Below are positions 1 to 7,608 of a stretch of DNA of 14,646 nt, in pieces. A model generated the notes under the pieces. That model did no database searches. It saw only the letters and a program-made list of their open reading frames with translations, and had not been told where the DNA came from. A program made the translations under genes and the position numbers. The DNA is from Phycisphaerae bacterium (GTDB taxonomy: Bacteria; Planctomycetota; Phycisphaerae; UBA1845; UTPLA1). Location: contig JAFGQA010000014.1 of NCBI GenBank assembly GCA_016935885.1, positions 1-14,646 on the forward strand, written 5' to 3'. Each line of letters starts with the position of its first letter. The stretch's first letter is position 1.

Positions 1-44
1 GGCGCCAAAGCCCGTGAATCCACCGCCTTTGGCGGCGGTGCCAC
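1..44. repeat. A-type hairpin repeat, cut by the window start
   Basis: Bases 21-40 form a perfect 7-bp stem, CACCGCC and GGCGGTG, around the loop TTTGGC, followed by CCAC at 41-44. Bases 1-23 look like the right part of a second hairpin in the opposite orientation, because they align closely with 7634-7657 of the full element described below. Compared with the 7630-7649 hairpin read on the other strand (CACCGGC, TTTGGC, GCCGGTG), one stem base pair has flipped from C-G to G-C with pairing kept. The true left end lies outside the window. Confidence 0.6.
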
Positions 45-70
45 AGGTGCATCCAACCGTGAAGTGCTTA

Positions 71-116
71 AGCCGCCCGTGGCAGCCAGAATCGAATGCC
101 GCCGGAAGTGTCACGG
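71..116. repeat. B-type repeat upstream of the methyltransferase gene
   Basis: This 46-base stretch matches 6387-6432 at 41 of 46 positions by hand alignment. It starts with AGCCGCCCGTGGCA and ends with CCGGAAGTGTCACGG. In the 6387 copy the first part is the right arm of a 9-bp hairpin; here the left arm (about 56-70) has decayed and no longer pairs well. The ATG at 96, the first one in the reading frame of the large gene downstream, lies inside this repeat and is unlikely to be the real start. Confidence 0.6.
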
Positions 117-147
117 ACCCGGGGCGGGGCGCCGGCGGCGCTGATGC

Positions 148-176
148 TTGTAGGCAGACGCCCGTTAGAGTATAAA
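148..176 (+). promoter_or_regulatory. Candidate sigma70-type promoter for the large glycan gene
   Basis: TATAAA at 171-176 (5 of 6 to the -10 consensus) stands out in GC-rich surroundings and lies 17 bases after TTGTAG at 148-153, a weak -35 match (3 of 6). Transcription would start near 183, leaving a leader of about 66 bases before the ATG at 249. This supports a start downstream of 183 rather than the ATG at 96. It is seen by eye only; no expression evidence. Confidence 0.35.
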
Positions 177-248
177 CGGAACGGTCCGTATGGATCACCC
201 GGACGGAAGCCACGGCCGCATCCGCGACCGACAACGTGTACACGAACG

Positions 249-3200
249 ATGGACGGGCCGAACGAGACAGGTGTTTCGGATAGGGTGCCGGCGGGCCTGG
301 AATCAACGGATCCGACAGCGCTCCCGGCATTGAGCCGTTATCGCGTCGGCAAGATGTACCGGGACCAACAGGGGATCGAGGAAGTGCTCGAGCGCGCCCA
401 CAACCGCGCCGATCGGATCAGCCGCCAAGTCACCGGATCGAGCGTCCTGGTCGTTGGTTCCAGTGAAGGCCTTCTGGCCATTCTCCTGGGCCGGGAGGGA
501 TTTCACGTCACTGGCATCGACGCGGACTCCGAGGCGATCACACGCGCCAAGCAACTCCTTCAGAATGAAGGCAGTCTGGTCAAGGAGCGCGTGAAGTTTC
601 TCAACACCGACATAACAACATCCGACGCCCCCAAAGGTCATTACGACTCCGTTGTAATCGGCGAAGTGATCGCCCGCGTCACAGACCGGCAGGCCTTGAT
701 ACAGAAGTGTGTGGAGCATGTGAAGCCCGGCGGCACCTGTGTCTTGACCGCTCCGTTCGGTGTGTCGCCCAGTCCCGCTCGTGGACAGACGCTCGTCCTC
801 TCCGACGTGGTGGCGTCGTTTCTGCCACACATGGCGATCCGCGATGTTTCCACTGCTGACGGCTATATCCAGCTTGTCGGGAGGGCACGTGAGTGTCCAT
901 CGGAAGGTGCGGGCGCTACCAAGAGCGCGGCGCGGGCCGGTGCCTCGCCGACGGATCCCTACGCGCTGACGCCCCTGTTGATCGAGACGGAGAGGGCTAC
1001 GGTGGAGTCCCAATGTTGGCTCCAGCGAAACATCGATGAGCTTCAAGAGGAAAAGGCCGATATGGCCGACGCACTCCGGGAGGTGGAGGCAAGCCTGACC
1101 AAACAACTGAAGGCCAGGAATCGGGAGCTCGAGCAGGCCCGTGAGCGTGCGGACGATAGGGCGCAGGCAGCCAACAGGCTTCTGGCTCGAAATGCCAGTC
1201 TAGTCAAGCAGTTGGAGAGCCGTCGTGCGGAGTTTGACGAGGCCCGGCAGCGGGCGGTCGATCAGGCCAAGGCGATCTCGACTCAGAAGGCAGGCGTGGC
1301 CACAGAACTGGAAGCCGCACGGAGGGAATCCGCGGAGTGGGGTCGGCTGCTTTATGCTGTTCTGGCCCGTGCGGCCCGGTCTCGACGCGAAGGCGTAGCG
1401 CTGGTGTTGGACCCGGCCGGGGAGCGGCTTGCCTTGGGAAGCGAACCCCACTGGGTGACGGCCCCCATATGTGGATCAACGAACTACACATTGCGCGGCG
1501 TTCTGCACGCGAACCCGGGGCAACATGCCAGAACTGCGCTGGCGCGTTTCCTTTTCCTGGACGATCAGCTCGCCGCCATCGCGCCACCCTACCCCGGGCT
1601 TTCGACGTCGGAGCGCGTGGGGTCCTATGCTTATCTGAACAGCGAGCGGGCTGCCGGCGCGTTTGCAACGCGGTTCGACAGCCCGCCCGATGCCTGTTAT
1701 GTGTCGTTTGGATTACAGACCTGGTCCATCCTGCCGCCTGACTCAACTTACATCGACGCAATCTTGCGCCTGTCTCCCAACGCCGGGATCGGGGCGGACA
1801 CGTGCGTCCTGTTGTCATCGGCCTCGTTGCAACTGCCCCCGACCGAGCCAGCCGACGTCGCGTGTGACGAGATGCTCGAGTTGGCGCGGGAGGGTGTCTT
1901 CGCAACAACAACCGTGGAGGGGGAGCAGGACTACGAGATATCCGGCACCCTCCTCTGCTCGAAGGCGGAACTCCCGACCGCGGCGCTGATCCAGTTCGAG
2001 TTCCAGGACCGGAACGGGAAAGTCATCGCGCCTCCCCTGAAGGGCTTTGCCCACTCCGAGCACGCCGAGATAGATGCCTTCATGTACATTGCGAAGGCCG
2101 GCGATGATGCGCGATTCAGGATGACCTTCAGGACCCCGGCCGGCGCTGCTTCGGTGCGACTCGGGTTTCGTGCTTGGAACAACAAGGCACCGGTCTTCAT
2201 GTATCGTCGCGTCACGCTGATGCCCAAGCCCGCCCCGGCCAGGACAACACCTCCGCAAACTGACGCCGGCACGCACGCCGCCACGGCGAAGGACATGCTC
2301 ACGCCCGCTCCACAGACGTTCCCGGGCCAGGAAGACCAGCCTTTGGTGGCAGCCATTCTTGACACGATGTCGTCCTCGACTTTTGGGCTTGACTGCCGGT
2401 TGCTTACCTTCGCGCCGCACGATTGGCGCTATGTCCTCGAGCAGCAACCCCCGGAATTCCTGCTCGTGGAATCCGCCTGGCAGGGCAACGGTGGAAGTTG
2501 GCAGTACCTGGTCGGCGAGTACGCTGCCACGGACAGGAGCGCCCTGAAGTCCCTGATCGCCTGGTGCCGGAAGCAGCAGGTTCCGACGGTCTTCTGGAAT
2601 AAGGAAGATCCGGTTCACTTCGCACGGTTCAAGAACGCGGCGAAGCTTTTCGATTTCGTACTGACCACCGACGCGAACACGGTAGAATCCTACCGCAGTC
2701 TACCGAACTCCGCGATCCAGGATGTCGCCCCCCTGATGTTTTCGGCCCAGCCCAGAATACACCATCCGATCAGCCGTTCTACGCGGCTCGGCGCACCGTG
2801 TTTCGCCGGATCCTATTATGCCAACCGCCATCTCAACCGACGTCGTCAGATGGAATCTCTGTTGGACGCAGCCGCGCCGTTCGGTCTGGTGATCTACGAC
2901 CGCAATCACGCCTCCGATTCCGAGGAGTTTGCCTTCCCCGATCGATTCAAGCCACACATCAAAGGCAGTCTGTCGTACGAAGATGTGGTGGAGGTTTATA
3001 AGCGGCACAAGGTCTTCTTGAACGTGAATTCGGTCGCCGACTCGCCGACGATGTTCTCCCGTCGGGTCTTCGAGTTGCTGGCCTGCGGCACCGCTGTCCT
3101 CAGCACGCCCAGCGTAGGCGTCAGCCGCGTCTTCGGCGACATCGTGCAGACCGCTGAGACGCCGGACGAATTCCGCGATGTCATGGGCCGCTTGATCGAG

Positions 3201-3920
3201 GACGACGCCTATCGGCGGTCTGTGACGCGGCGCGGCCTACGCGCTGTGATGAGCCAGCACACCACCCGCCACCGTCTGCGCGAGGTGGCTCAGGTCCTCG
3301 GCCTCGATGCCTTCGACGTCCGCGTCCCGACCTTCGCCGTGGTTGCCCGCGTCGCGACGGGGGCCGATGTGGAACGTCTGGCGGAGATGTTGGCCCGGCA
3401 AACGCGTCAGCCGCAGGCGATGTTCGTAGGCCTGGCCGGATCGCTGGACCGCGATGACGTGGTGACGCGTCTGGGCCGCCAATTGCCGGACAGCATGGTC
3501 GTCGACGTCCTGCCGGTGGCCTCCGAGGACAGTGCCTTGATGGGCTTGGCGGAACGACTGGACCAGGCCGCGCTGGCCTGGGTGGCGCCGGTCGACCCGG
3601 CCAACGAGTACGATGAGTGGTTCTTCGAAGACCTGTTGATCTGCCCCACATTTGCGACTGCTGAGATCGTCGGCAAGGCGGCTTATGGCTATCGCAACGC
3701 CGATGGCGCCTTGTGCTGGCGTGCGGGAGCCGAACACGCCTACGAGCCGGCGATCCACCCCCAAGCCTGCCTGATCGCCACCGACCTCGTGCGGCGGTAC
3801 GGCTGGTCGGTGGCCTTGCGGGCAGCCCAGGCTCGCATCGCCACGATGCAAGGGCAGGGCGTGCGGATATATGCGTCTGACCGCGATGGTTTCATCGCGA
3901 ATGCCAAGAACCTGACATAG
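249..3920 (+). CDS. Multidomain methyltransferase / coiled-coil / CgeB-like glycosyltransferase
   Basis: The protein is 1,223 residues from ATG 249. Residues about 60-190 are a class I SAM-dependent methyltransferase: the glycine motif VVGSSEG ends near residue 74, an acidic GIDAD follows, then VKPGG near 157. Residues about 245-365 form a heptad-patterned coiled coil. Residues about 397-527 and 549-662 look like two beta-sandwich, possibly carbohydrate-binding, regions. Residues about 697-1020 match the CgeB-like glycosyltransferase family, with SPTMFSRRVFELLACGT at 932-948. The tail (about 1026-1204) resembles a GT-A fold that has lost its acidic metal motif. The frame is open from 96, but that ATG lies in a repeat, and a promoter-like site at 148-176 favours 249. 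No clear Shine-Dalgarno is visible, and 354 is another possible start. A role in methylating and extending a surface glycan is inferred. The stop is 21 bases before the next gene, suggesting co-transcription. Confidence 0.85.
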   Translation: MDGPNETGVSDRVPAGLESTDPTALPALSRYRVGKMYRDQQGIEEVLERAHNRADRISRQVTGSSVLVVGSSEGLLAILLGREGFHVTGIDADSEAITRAKQLLQNEGSLVKERVKFLNTDITTSDAPKGHYDSVVIGEVIARVTDRQALIQKCVEHVKPGGTCVLTAPFGVSPSPARGQTLVLSDVVASFLPHMAIRDVSTADGYIQLVGRARECPSEGAGATKSAARAGASPTDPYALTPLLIETERATVESQCWLQRNIDELQEEKADMADALREVEASLTKQLKARNRELEQARERADDRAQAANRLLARNASLVKQLESRRAEFDEARQRAVDQAKAISTQKAGVATELEAARRESAEWGRLLYAVLARAARSRREGVALVLDPAGERLALGSEPHWVTAPICGSTNYTLRGVLHANPGQHARTALARFLFLDDQLAAIAPPYPGLSTSERVGSYAYLNSERAAGAFATRFDSPPDACYVSFGLQTWSILPPDSTYIDAILRLSPNAGIGADTCVLLSSASLQLPPTEPADVACDEMLELAREGVFATTTVEGEQDYEISGTLLCSKAELPTAALIQFEFQDRNGKVIAPPLKGFAHSEHAEIDAFMYIAKAGDDARFRMTFRTPAGAASVRLGFRAWNNKAPVFMYRRVTLMPKPAPARTTPPQTDAGTHAATAKDMLTPAPQTFPGQEDQPLVAAILDTMSSSTFGLDCRLLTFAPHDWRYVLEQQPPEFLLVESAWQGNGGSWQYLVGEYAATDRSALKSLIAWCRKQQVPTVFWNKEDPVHFARFKNAAKLFDFVLTTDANTVESYRSLPNSAIQDVAPLMFSAQPRIHHPISRSTRLGAPCFAGSYYANRHLNRRRQMESLLDAAAPFGLVIYDRNHASDSEEFAFPDRFKPHIKGSLSYEDVVEVYKRHKVFLNVNSVADSPTMFSRRVFELLACGTAVLSTPSVGVSRVFGDIVQTAETPDEFRDVMGRLIEDDAYRRSVTRRGLRAVMSQHTTRHRLREVAQVLGLDAFDVRVPTFAVVARVATGADVERLAEMLARQTRQPQAMFVGLAGSLDRDDVVTRLGRQLPDSMVVDVLPVASEDSALMGLAERLDQAALAWVAPVDPANEYDEWFFEDLLICPTFATAEIVGKAAYGYRNADGALCWRAGAEHAYEPAIHPQACLIATDLVRRYGWSVALRAAQARIATMQGQGVRIYASDRDGFIANAKNLT

Positions 3921-3941
3921 ACGGCGATGGGGCGATAGGAG

Positions 3942-6233
3942 ATGGCGACGCGACCGCGGCACGGCGCTACGACAGAGTCTGTCAGAATTGCCGTCTATGC
4001 CGACATCAACCTTAACGTCATCGACGGCTCGGCAATCTGGTTGACTTCAATCGTCGAGGCGTTGTCCGGGTTTGACCAAGTCTCCGTAACGGTCTATCTG
4101 AAGGCTGCGGAACGCAGAGATCTCCTGACATCATCCATGAAGGTGTGGCCGGGCGTCCGCCTGATCTTCCCCACGACGGGACCGGACCGTCCGACCGGCG
4201 TTCTGACAGCGGACAATGCGCTGGACGCGATTCTGACTGATGACCTCCTGGAGTCCTACAGCGCGATCGTGATCCGTGGCTTTGAAGTCAGCGCGCTGGC
4301 GGCCGCCCGGCCCAGGTTGAGAGGCCGGCTGTGGACCTACCTCACGGATTTGCCCAGGACCGAGGAGGAGATGACCGCGCAAGACGAGGCGGTGCTGGAC
4401 GACGTGGCCGCCGCCTCGGAGTACATGCAGTGCCAGACCGAGGAATTGCGTAGCTGGATCGAGGCCAACAGTCCCAGCAGCCGTCACCGCTGCGTTCTCC
4501 TGCCGCCGATGATTCCCGCTCCACCGCAGCGGAGGTCCTCGGCGGACATCCTCGCGACCACCAAGAGGATCGTGTACTCGGGCAAGTTTGCCCCCCCGTG
4601 GAAGCCGTTGGAGATGGTCTCGATCTTCGAGCGGGCCCGCCGCCGCTATCCAGAACTCGAACTACACGTCTTCGGTGATAAGATCCACGACCCGCCGGAG
4701 CTGCCGACCTTCCGCGGAGATGTCGAGCGGGCCCTCGCCACAACGGACGGATTGATTTGGCATAGGGGCTTGACGCGGGCCCAGGTCGTCGAACGGCTGG
4801 CAGACATGGACCTGGCGTGGGCTTGGCGCTCCGCCGAGTTGGAGGACGTGACCCTGGAACTGTCGACCAAGGTGCTTGAATACGGCTCGGCGGGCCTGCC
4901 GGTGCTCGTGGCGCGCAACGAGATCAACGAACGCTGCCTGGGGAGGGACTACCCGCTGTTCGCCAATTCCGAAGACGAGGTATTCGATCTGCTACTGGCG
5001 ATGGGCTCGTCCCCAGAGGAGTTCCGCCGTGCCGCCGATCGAACGAAGGCGGCGAGTCGGGCGTTCACGTTTGAGGCGGTCCGCAAGGCGTCGCTCGACA
5101 CGGCGGTGCGAGGGCTGAAGGAGCGGGCCCACATCGCCCGGCGACAGACACACTGGCAGACAAGCTGCCAGTGGCACCGGCCTGACGGGCGATCCATAGG
5201 AATCGACCCGCAGGCGTCCGGCCAGCATGCGGTCTTTGCCGGCCGGAACCTGCTCTTTGCCGGCCATGACTTGAGGCTTATCTACAGGTTCATGACCTTC
5301 CTCGATCGGGTATCGGGCATCACGATCATCGAGGACAACTGGAGGGAGCGTGATGTTCATGACGAACAACAATCCACTGCCTGCCTGAGCCAGGCGAATA
5401 CTATCTTCTGCGAATCGTGTACGGATCACGCGTTGTGGTACGCACGTCGGAAGCGCCCCCATCAGCGGCTTGTCATCCGGTTCCACGCACAGGACCTGCA
5501 CACGCCCTTTCCGGAAAGGCTGAAGATCGAGGCGGTCGACCGAATCATCTGTGTGAGTGAGCATCTACGCCGTGCGGTGGTGGCGAGCTTCGGCTGGCCG
5601 ACGCGCAAGCTCGCCGTCGTGCCACATTATGTTGACCTGGCCGACTTCGACCGCCCCAAGTTGCCTGGCGCTCCGTTCAACCTGGGGTTGGTCGGCCTCT
5701 GTCCAGGGGGCGAAAGGCTGGAGGATGCGTTGACGATCCTGGAACAGGTGCTCCGCCACGACCGGCGCTTCATGCTTTATGTCAAGGGCGCCCTGCCGTG
5801 GGAGGATCCTGGCCTGTGGGCTCGTCCCGATGAGCGGAGCACCTACGAGGACCTGTTTTGGCGTATCCGGTCCTCCGAGACGCTCTCCCGACACGTCGTG
5901 TTTGATTCCAAGGAGACGGCCGTTGCCGCTTGGCTCCGCAAGATCGGCCACGTCCTTTCCCCTCACGATTCTGAGCGCTTCTACTGGGCCCCGGTGGAGG
6001 GCGCGGCCTCCGGCGCGTTGCCCCGTATCATCGAGATGAACGGCGCTGCCGAGGTCTTCCACCCAGACTGGGTTGACCGGAGCCCGGCCGAGGCAGCCGC
6101 GAGAATCCTCGACTCGGTCCATCCGGACGTGTATCCCAACGCGAGCGCTTTCGCCCAGTTCCTGGTGCGTGAGCGTTACGGCACCACGCTCGTCTTCAAG
6201 CAATTGAACGAGGTAATTCTCGATCCAAGCTGA
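3942..6233 (+). CDS. Two-domain GT-B glycosyltransferase with a repeat-encoded linker
   Basis: The protein is 763 residues. Residues about 14-395 form one GT-B glycosyltransferase, with SGKFAPPWK in its C-terminal lobe and KVLEYGSAGLPVLV around E313, as in GT4-type enzymes. Residues about 436-763 form a second, beginning NLLFAGHDLRL and carrying IFCESC, RFHAQDL and an E-x7-E pair at E678 and E686 (SERFYWAPVEGAASG). This second type recurs in capsule and O-antigen clusters. Residues about 400-415 (RQTHWQTSCQWHRPD) are encoded by a palindromic repeat and link the two domains. No good start codon is visible for the second domain, so it is probably made only as the fusion. ATG 3942 follows a GGAG that touches it, with GGGG about 11 bases upstream, so the exact start is moderately certain. 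The substrates cannot be told from sequence. Confidence 0.85.
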   Translation: MATRPRHGATTESVRIAVYADINLNVIDGSAIWLTSIVEALSGFDQVSVTVYLKAAERRDLLTSSMKVWPGVRLIFPTTGPDRPTGVLTADNALDAILTDDLLESYSAIVIRGFEVSALAAARPRLRGRLWTYLTDLPRTEEEMTAQDEAVLDDVAAASEYMQCQTEELRSWIEANSPSSRHRCVLLPPMIPAPPQRRSSADILATTKRIVYSGKFAPPWKPLEMVSIFERARRRYPELELHVFGDKIHDPPELPTFRGDVERALATTDGLIWHRGLTRAQVVERLADMDLAWAWRSAELEDVTLELSTKVLEYGSAGLPVLVARNEINERCLGRDYPLFANSEDEVFDLLLAMGSSPEEFRRAADRTKAASRAFTFEAVRKASLDTAVRGLKERAHIARRQTHWQTSCQWHRPDGRSIGIDPQASGQHAVFAGRNLLFAGHDLRLIYRFMTFLDRVSGITIIEDNWRERDVHDEQQSTACLSQANTIFCESCTDHALWYARRKRPHQRLVIRFHAQDLHTPFPERLKIEAVDRIICVSEHLRRAVVASFGWPTRKLAVVPHYVDLADFDRPKLPGAPFNLGLVGLCPGGERLEDALTILEQVLRHDRRFMLYVKGALPWEDPGLWARPDERSTYEDLFWRIRSSETLSRHVVFDSKETAVAAWLRKIGHVLSPHDSERFYWAPVEGAASGALPRIIEMNGAAEVFHPDWVDRSPAEAAARILDSVHPDVYPNASAFAQFLVRERYGTTLVFKQLNEVILDPS
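5141..5185 (-). repeat. C-type hairpin repeat inside the double glycosyltransferase gene
   Basis: The reverse complement of these 45 bases matches 6263-6307 at 43 of 45 positions. It contains a perfect 9-bp stem (CACTGGCAG at 5151-5159, CTGCCAGTG at 5165-5173) around the loop ACAAG. Its length is a multiple of three and it keeps the frame open, encoding a 15-residue peptide between two glycosyltransferase domains. Every other copy of this repeat type in the window is intergenic. Confidence 0.85.
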
Positions 6234-6262
6234 CGGTTGCGGGACCCCGTGTCTGTGACCGT

Positions 6263-6307
6263 TCAGGCCGGTGCCACTGGCAGCTCGCCTGCCAGTGTGT
6301 CTGTCGC
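6263..6307 (+). repeat. C-type hairpin repeat, first of two direct copies
   Basis: A perfect 9-bp stem (6275-6283 with 6289-6297) surrounds the loop CTCGC. The flanks CCGGTGC on the left and TGTCTGTCGC on the right are shared with the copy inside the preceding gene, but here in inverted orientation. It begins 30 bases after that gene's stop codon. Confidence 0.85.
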
Positions 6308-6314
6308 ATGCCGT

Positions 6315-6349
6315 CGGTGCCACTGGCAGCTTGCCTACCAGTGTGTCTG
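6315..6349 (+). repeat. C-type hairpin repeat, second direct copy
   Basis: This copy is in the same orientation as 6263-6307. The left arm is CACTGGCAG at 6321-6329, the loop CTTGC, and the right arm CTACCAGTG at 6335-6343, which leaves one C-A mismatch in the stem. The right flank TGTCTG is conserved. Confidence 0.8.
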
Positions 6350-6370
6350 CCCCATGCGCTCACCGGAGGG

Positions 6371-6432
6371 ACCACACGGGCGGACAAGCCGCCCGTGGCA
6401 CGCATAATCAAATGCCACCGGAAGTGTCACGG
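6371..6432 (-). repeat. B-type hairpin repeat upstream of the epimerase gene
   Basis: A perfect 9-bp stem, CACGGGCGG (6375-6383) and CCGCCCGTG (6389-6397), encloses ACAAG, the same loop as the copy at 5141-5185. Relative to that copy two stem base pairs are changed and both changes are compensated. The right part (6387-6432) is repeated at 71-116. The hairpin orientation is opposite to the two C copies just upstream. Confidence 0.8.
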
Positions 6433-6436
6433 CCCC

Positions 6437-6441
6437 AGGAG
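6437..6441 (+). promoter_or_regulatory. Ribosome binding site of the epimerase gene
   Basis: AGGAG lies 6 bases before the ATG at 6448, a near-ideal Shine-Dalgarno arrangement. It is the reason for choosing 6448 over the in-frame start at 6271, which lies in a hairpin repeat, and over ATG 6502, whose nearest GGAG (6476-6479) is too far away at 22 bases. Confidence 0.5.
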
Positions 6442-6447
6442 CCCCCA

Positions 6448-7608
6448 ATGCTCCGCGACCGCTCTTTCGTGATGTGGAGAATCTGCCTACGATGCCGCGT
6501 GATGAATCGTCGACGCGTCTGTTGTGTTGTCGGAACCCGTCCCGAGGCCATCAAGATGGCGCCGGTGGTTCTTGCACTGAGGGATACGGACTGGGCCGAG
6601 ACACGTGTGTTGGCCGCGGCCCAACACCGCGAGATGCTGGACCACGTGTTGGACCTCTTCGGCATTGTGCCGGACGTGGACCTGAACGTCATGCGGGAGG
6701 ACCAGACGCTGCCGGAGCTCACGGCCCGGCTGACGACGGCCTTGAACGACGCGCTCAGGGCCGAACAGCCCGACATGGTCCTGTCGCAGGGGGATACAAC
6801 GACGGTCTTCATCACGGCCTTGACGTGCTTCTACCTGGGGATTCCGCACGGACACGTCGAGGCGGGCCTTCGCACGGGGAACAGGCGGTTTCCATTCCCG
6901 GAGGAGATGAATCGAGCATTAGCCGGGCGGCTGAGCGACATTCATTTCGCGCCGACGGAGCGGGCCAGGAGCAACCTGCTGTCCGAGGGGATCTCGCCGG
7001 GGGCCATCCACGTGACGGGCAATACCGTGATCGACGCCCTGCTGGCCACGGCGGACAAGCGCGTGCCCGTCGGTGTTGAGTTGGACACGTCGAAGCGATT
7101 GATCCTGGTGACCGTGCATCGCCGCGACAATTTCGGGCCGCCGATGATAGAGATCTGTCAGGCGCTGCGGGCGTTGGCCGACCGCAATCCTGACGTCGAA
7201 TTGCTCTATCCGGTTCACCCGAACCCGAACGTCAAGCGCGTGGCCAAACAGGAACTGTCCGGTCACCCCGGGATCAAGCTCTGTCCGCCGCTCGCGTACG
7301 GGCAGTTCGTCAGCGCCATGGCCGCGGCGTACATGATCCTGACGGATTCCGGCGGCATTCAGGAGGAAGCGCCGGCGATCGGAAAGCCGGTCCTGGTCCT
7401 GCGCGACGAGACCGAGCGGCCGGATGTGGTGGATGAAGGTGTCGTGAAGCTGGTGGGCCCACACAAGGGACCGATTCTCGATGCCGCACAACAGTTGCTC
7501 GACGACGAGGACGTGTATCGAAGGATGGCGCGTGGGGCTTCGCCGTACGGCGACGGGAAAGCGGCGGGGCGGATCGTCAGCCTGATTCGGTCCTTCTTGT
7601 TGGCATAG
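6448..7608 (+). CDS. wecB: UDP-N-acetylglucosamine 2-epimerase (non-hydrolysing)
   Basis: This cytoplasmic enzyme interconverts UDP-GlcNAc and UDP-ManNAc, a precursor for ManNAc or ManNAcA in surface polysaccharides. The protein is 386 residues from ATG 6448, or 368 from ATG 6502; the family usually has about 370-380. Visible hallmarks are GTRPEAIKMAP (starting at residue 29), SQGDTTT, HVEAGLRTG (starting at 136), FPFPEEMNRAL, TVHRRDN (H at 224) and DSGGIQEEAPAIGKPVLVLRD. These match the substrate-binding and catalytic segments of WecB/MnaA, so activity is likely. The 18 residues before M(6502) are not typical of the family and may be untranslated. The gene is preceded by three hairpin repeats and its stop codon directly abuts a 99-bp inverted-repeat element. 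The symbol denotes the family; mnaA would fit equally well. Confidence 0.93.
   Translation: MLRDRSFVMWRICLRCRVMNRRRVCCVVGTRPEAIKMAPVVLALRDTDWAETRVLAAAQHREMLDHVLDLFGIVPDVDLNVMREDQTLPELTARLTTALNDALRAEQPDMVLSQGDTTTVFITALTCFYLGIPHGHVEAGLRTGNRRFPFPEEMNRALAGRLSDIHFAPTERARSNLLSEGISPGAIHVTGNTVIDALLATADKRVPVGVELDTSKRLILVTVHRRDNFGPPMIEICQALRALADRNPDVELLYPVHPNPNVKRVAKQELSGHPGIKLCPPLAYGQFVSAMAAAYMILTDSGGIQEEAPAIGKPVLVLRDETERPDVVDEGVVKLVGPHKGPILDAAQQLLDDEDVYRRMARGASPYGDGKAAGRIVSLIRSFLLA

Noticed and set aside
303..1106. A 267-codon minus-strand open frame opposite the methyltransferase region
   Set aside because: The + strand frame shows a clear SAM-binding motif and coiled coil; the antisense translation shows no recognisable motif.
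5565..6323. A 252-codon minus-strand open frame
   Set aside because: It lies opposite the well-supported second glycosyltransferase domain, its start is in the hairpin repeat, and its translation shows no family motif. Long antisense frames are common in GC-rich genes.
6263..6397. The cluster of hairpins as a CRISPR array
   Set aside because: There are only three units with irregular spacing and mixed orientation, no unique spacers of constant length, and no cas genes in the window.
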